7,790 nt of DNA, from positions 1-7,790 of the forward strand of contig JAQSXM010000141.1 in the NCBI GenBank assembly GCA_029256645.1, given 5' to 3'. The notes beneath the pieces are model-generated. The model ran no database searches, had not been told where the DNA came from, and was given only the letters and a program-made list of their open reading frames with translations. Position 1 is the stretch's first letter. Every line of letters begins with the position of its first letter. Shown one piece after another: positions 6,441-7,790 of this stretch. The position numbers and the translations under genes were made by a program. Origin of the DNA: Sporomusa sp. Its GTDB lineage: Bacteria; Bacillota_C; Negativicutes; Sporomusales; Sporomusaceae.

Positions 6441-7280
6441 TTATCTCGGTGGTTTTTTACTATTATCATAAGGGAGTGGAATGTATTGTACCGACGGGCG
6501 CTGTTGTGCTGGTTGAGGATATAACTCCATAAGCTCATATACCTCTAAAGGCATTTCATTACAGATGGAGGGCAGCTCCATTTCCCGCAATTTTTCGCAG
6601 GTTATAGGGTAATCATGGGTCCAGCGGCCTTCAGCCAGCATCCGGGCCAGCTCTTTGGCTTTTGCAGCAGACATCTTGTCCAGCAACAGGGTTTCAACAA
6701 ACTCCTGAACCTGCCTGACTGCTTTTTCTGCCATATCAGCCAGAATCAAGGTGTTGTCATCAATACGGTTAATATTTTTTTGTTGAACAACTTTTAAGAT
6801 AGATGCCGCAGGATACTGGCCCAGTTGCGGGTCCACCGGCCCTAACACAGCATTCGGGTCAAGGATGATTTCATCTGCCGCCAGTGATATCAGGGTCCCT
6901 CCGGACATCGCATAATGCGGTACGAAAACAGTTACTTTCGCCTGATGCTGTTGCAGTGCTCTGGCAATTTGCTCTGAAGCCAGAACTAAGCCGCCCGGGG
7001 TATGTAATATTAGATCTATTGGCATGTCATCAGGGGTTAGGCGGATTGCACGCAGGATATGCTCGGAGTCTTCCACATTAATATACCGGCTAATCGGAAT
7101 ACCGAGAAGGCTGATTGCTTCCTGACGGTGAATCAGGCTGATAACACGTGACTGCCGCTTCTCCTCAATTCTTCTCAGAAGACTTAACCGCCGCACGGCA
7201 ATGCTTCTTTGTTGAATCATGGGTAAAACGGTAAATAATAACAAAACAATCCAAATTATATCAGTAAAACCAAAATTCAT
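6441..7280 (-). CDS. Membrane-anchored Clp-fold serine protease (SDH type)
   Basis: This 279-residue protein belongs to the ClpP/crotonase-fold peptidases annotated as serine dehydrogenase proteinase (SDH), related to signal peptide peptidase SppA. One hydrophobic helix at about residues 7-22 anchors the N-terminus. An arginine-rich segment follows (RRLSLLRRIEEKRQSR), then the protease core. TPGG (94-97) matches the oxyanion-side glycines, HYAMSGGT carries the presumed nucleophile S126, and DPNAVLGPVDPQLG (141-154) is highly typical of the family. K/H partners lie further on, with H222 in RWTHDYP one candidate. The C-terminal 25 residues are proline-rich. Likely substrates are membrane or membrane-proximal peptides, not deducible here. 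A GTG lies 9 nt upstream in frame, but GAGGTGA (7286-7292) ends 5 nt before the ATG at 7278-7280, so the ATG is chosen. The gene stands alone, divergent from the secreted protein gene. Confidence 0.92.
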   Translation of the reverse strand: MNFGFTDIIWIVLLLFTVLPMIQQRSIAVRRLSLLRRIEEKRQSRVISLIHRQEAISLLGIPISRYINVEDSEHILRAIRLTPDDMPIDLILHTPGGLVLASEQIARALQQHQAKVTVFVPHYAMSGGTLISLAADEIILDPNAVLGPVDPQLGQYPAASILKVVQQKNINRIDDNTLILADMAEKAVRQVQEFVETLLLDKMSAAKAKELARMLAEGRWTHDYPITCEKLREMELPSICNEMPLEVYELMELYPQPAQQRPSVQYIPLPYDNSKKPPR

Positions 7281-7308
7281 ATTCTTCACCTCAACGACAT
7301 TTTATAAC

Positions 7309-7348
7309 TATATTAGACCTTCTATGCTGATTTCCCTGCACCTTCTAT
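7309..7348 (-). promoter_or_regulatory. Direct repeats beside a possible protease promoter
   Basis: On the minus strand ATAGAAGGT occurs twice (7317-7325 and 7340-7348), 23 nt apart, about two helical turns on one DNA face. The nearer copy lies just before TAATAT (7309-7314), a plausible -10 whose start would fall near 7302, shortly before the ribosome binding site. At the expected -35 position there is only AGGGAA. This could be an activator-dependent promoter, but it may be chance. No convincing plus-strand promoter was found in the remaining 7349-7449. Confidence 0.3.
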
Positions 7349-7464
7349 TTATGGAAATAATATTACGCACCTGATGGCACCGCAGATTTAGTTGCTTGCA
7401 TATACCAGGAATTTCGACAGCGAAAGTGTGGGACACTAAACAATAAAATAAGGAGGGATATAAA

Positions 7465-7790
7465 TTGGAAAGAAAATCAGCCAAACGTAAGCAACTGAGC
7501 CACCACCTTCGCCGCAAATATAAACGTTATGCTGCCGCACTTGCCGGTGCGGCCATTATGACCGGTGCTGCTTTGCCAGGTATCCCGGTTGCCTTTGCTG
7601 CTGAAAGTCCCTCAGTACCATCTTCCTCAGCTACTAACTATACAGCACAACTTGATAAGGATACACAAACATCGGTAAAAAAGGTTTACGCCGAGAGAAA
7701 TCGTCATGAGGATAGAAGCCGGTATGAAGACAGAAGTAGATCCTATGACCGGGGCTATGATCGGGGGGGTTGGCATCAGCATCAGCACAG
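7465..7790 (+). CDS. Secreted low-complexity protein, 3' end outside the window
   Basis: The frame begins at TTG (7465-7467) with AAGGAGGG (7450-7457) 7 nt upstream, and remains open to the window edge (108 codons). I do not recognise a family. The first 22 residues are very basic (ERKSAKRKQ, LRRKYKRY). A hydrophobic core (AAALAGAAIMTGAALPG) and VAFAA then make a typical signal peptide with cleavage near residue 45 or 46. A Ser/Thr/Pro-rich stretch follows, then from about residue 80 a mixed-charge Arg/Asp/Tyr run (RSRYEDRSRSYDRGYDRG), and the visible part ends in WHQHQH. The arginine pair is not followed by a Tat consensus, so Sec export is more likely. The composition suggests a disordered, possibly surface or cell-wall associated protein. 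It is the only plus-strand gene and diverges from the protease gene across 184 nt. Confidence 0.8.
   Translation, partial: MERKSAKRKQLSHHLRRKYKRYAAALAGAAIMTGAALPGIPVAFAAESPSVPSSSATNYTAQLDKDTQTSVKKVYAERNRHEDRSRYEDRSRSYDRGYDRGGWHQHQH

Noticed and set aside
6281..7419. Two exact TTCGACA heptamers (6281-6287, 7413-7419) resembling Spo0A boxes
   Set aside because: About one chance match per window is expected for a 7-mer on both strands, and neither sits clearly against a promoter.
7308..7517. Minus-strand 69-codon open frame overlapping the secreted protein start
   Set aside because: It overlaps the strongly supported plus-strand start and the intergenic promoter region, and has low-complexity Arg/Cys/Leu composition and no family signature.

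Overview
The window looks like ordinary chromosome of a low-to-mid-GC Gram-positive-type bacterium (Firmicutes/Bacillota). Strong AGGAGG-type ribosome binding sites, TTG starts preceded by perfect Shine-Dalgarno sequences, stem-loop plus T-tract terminators and the protein families all fit this. The flavour is that of a sporomusa-like Negativicute, but that placement is an impression from protein sequence and not a search result. No rRNA, tRNA, transposase, phage gene or CRISPR array is visible.

All complete genes lie on the minus strand, so the window is best read from right to left. At the far right a secreted, low-complexity protein starts on the plus strand and runs off the end (7465 onward). 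It diverges from a membrane-anchored Clp-fold serine protease of the SDH type (6441-7280). A 323-nt gene-free stretch follows, then a compact operon: panC (5260-6117), panD (4866-5249) and a BASS-family transporter (3911-4882). These genes are 10 nt apart or overlapping, and the operon closes with a clear terminator at 3859-3885. PanC and PanD supply the last step and the beta-alanine branch of pantothenate synthesis. The transporter most plausibly moves pantoate or ketopantoate, as Salmonella PanS does, because panB and panE are not in the operon.

The pan operon is preceded by a perfect 10-bp terminator hairpin only about 18 nt upstream of the panC ribosome binding site. A promoter cannot fit between the two, so the hairpin should be an attenuator inside the panC 5' leader. 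The upstream leader can be folded into further hairpins, including one that competes with the terminator. This is the best candidate in the window for an undescribed regulatory element.

Further left are an APC-family amino acid permease with its own terminator (2274-3764), an eight-TM GGDEF diguanylate cyclase with a good extended -10 promoter and a possible 10-codon leader peptide (861-2060), and a small single-TM protein of unknown function (254-754). The intergenic gap before the small gene carries a REP-like hairpin of the GGGGACGG type. At the left edge is a plus-strand terminator belonging to a gene outside the window.
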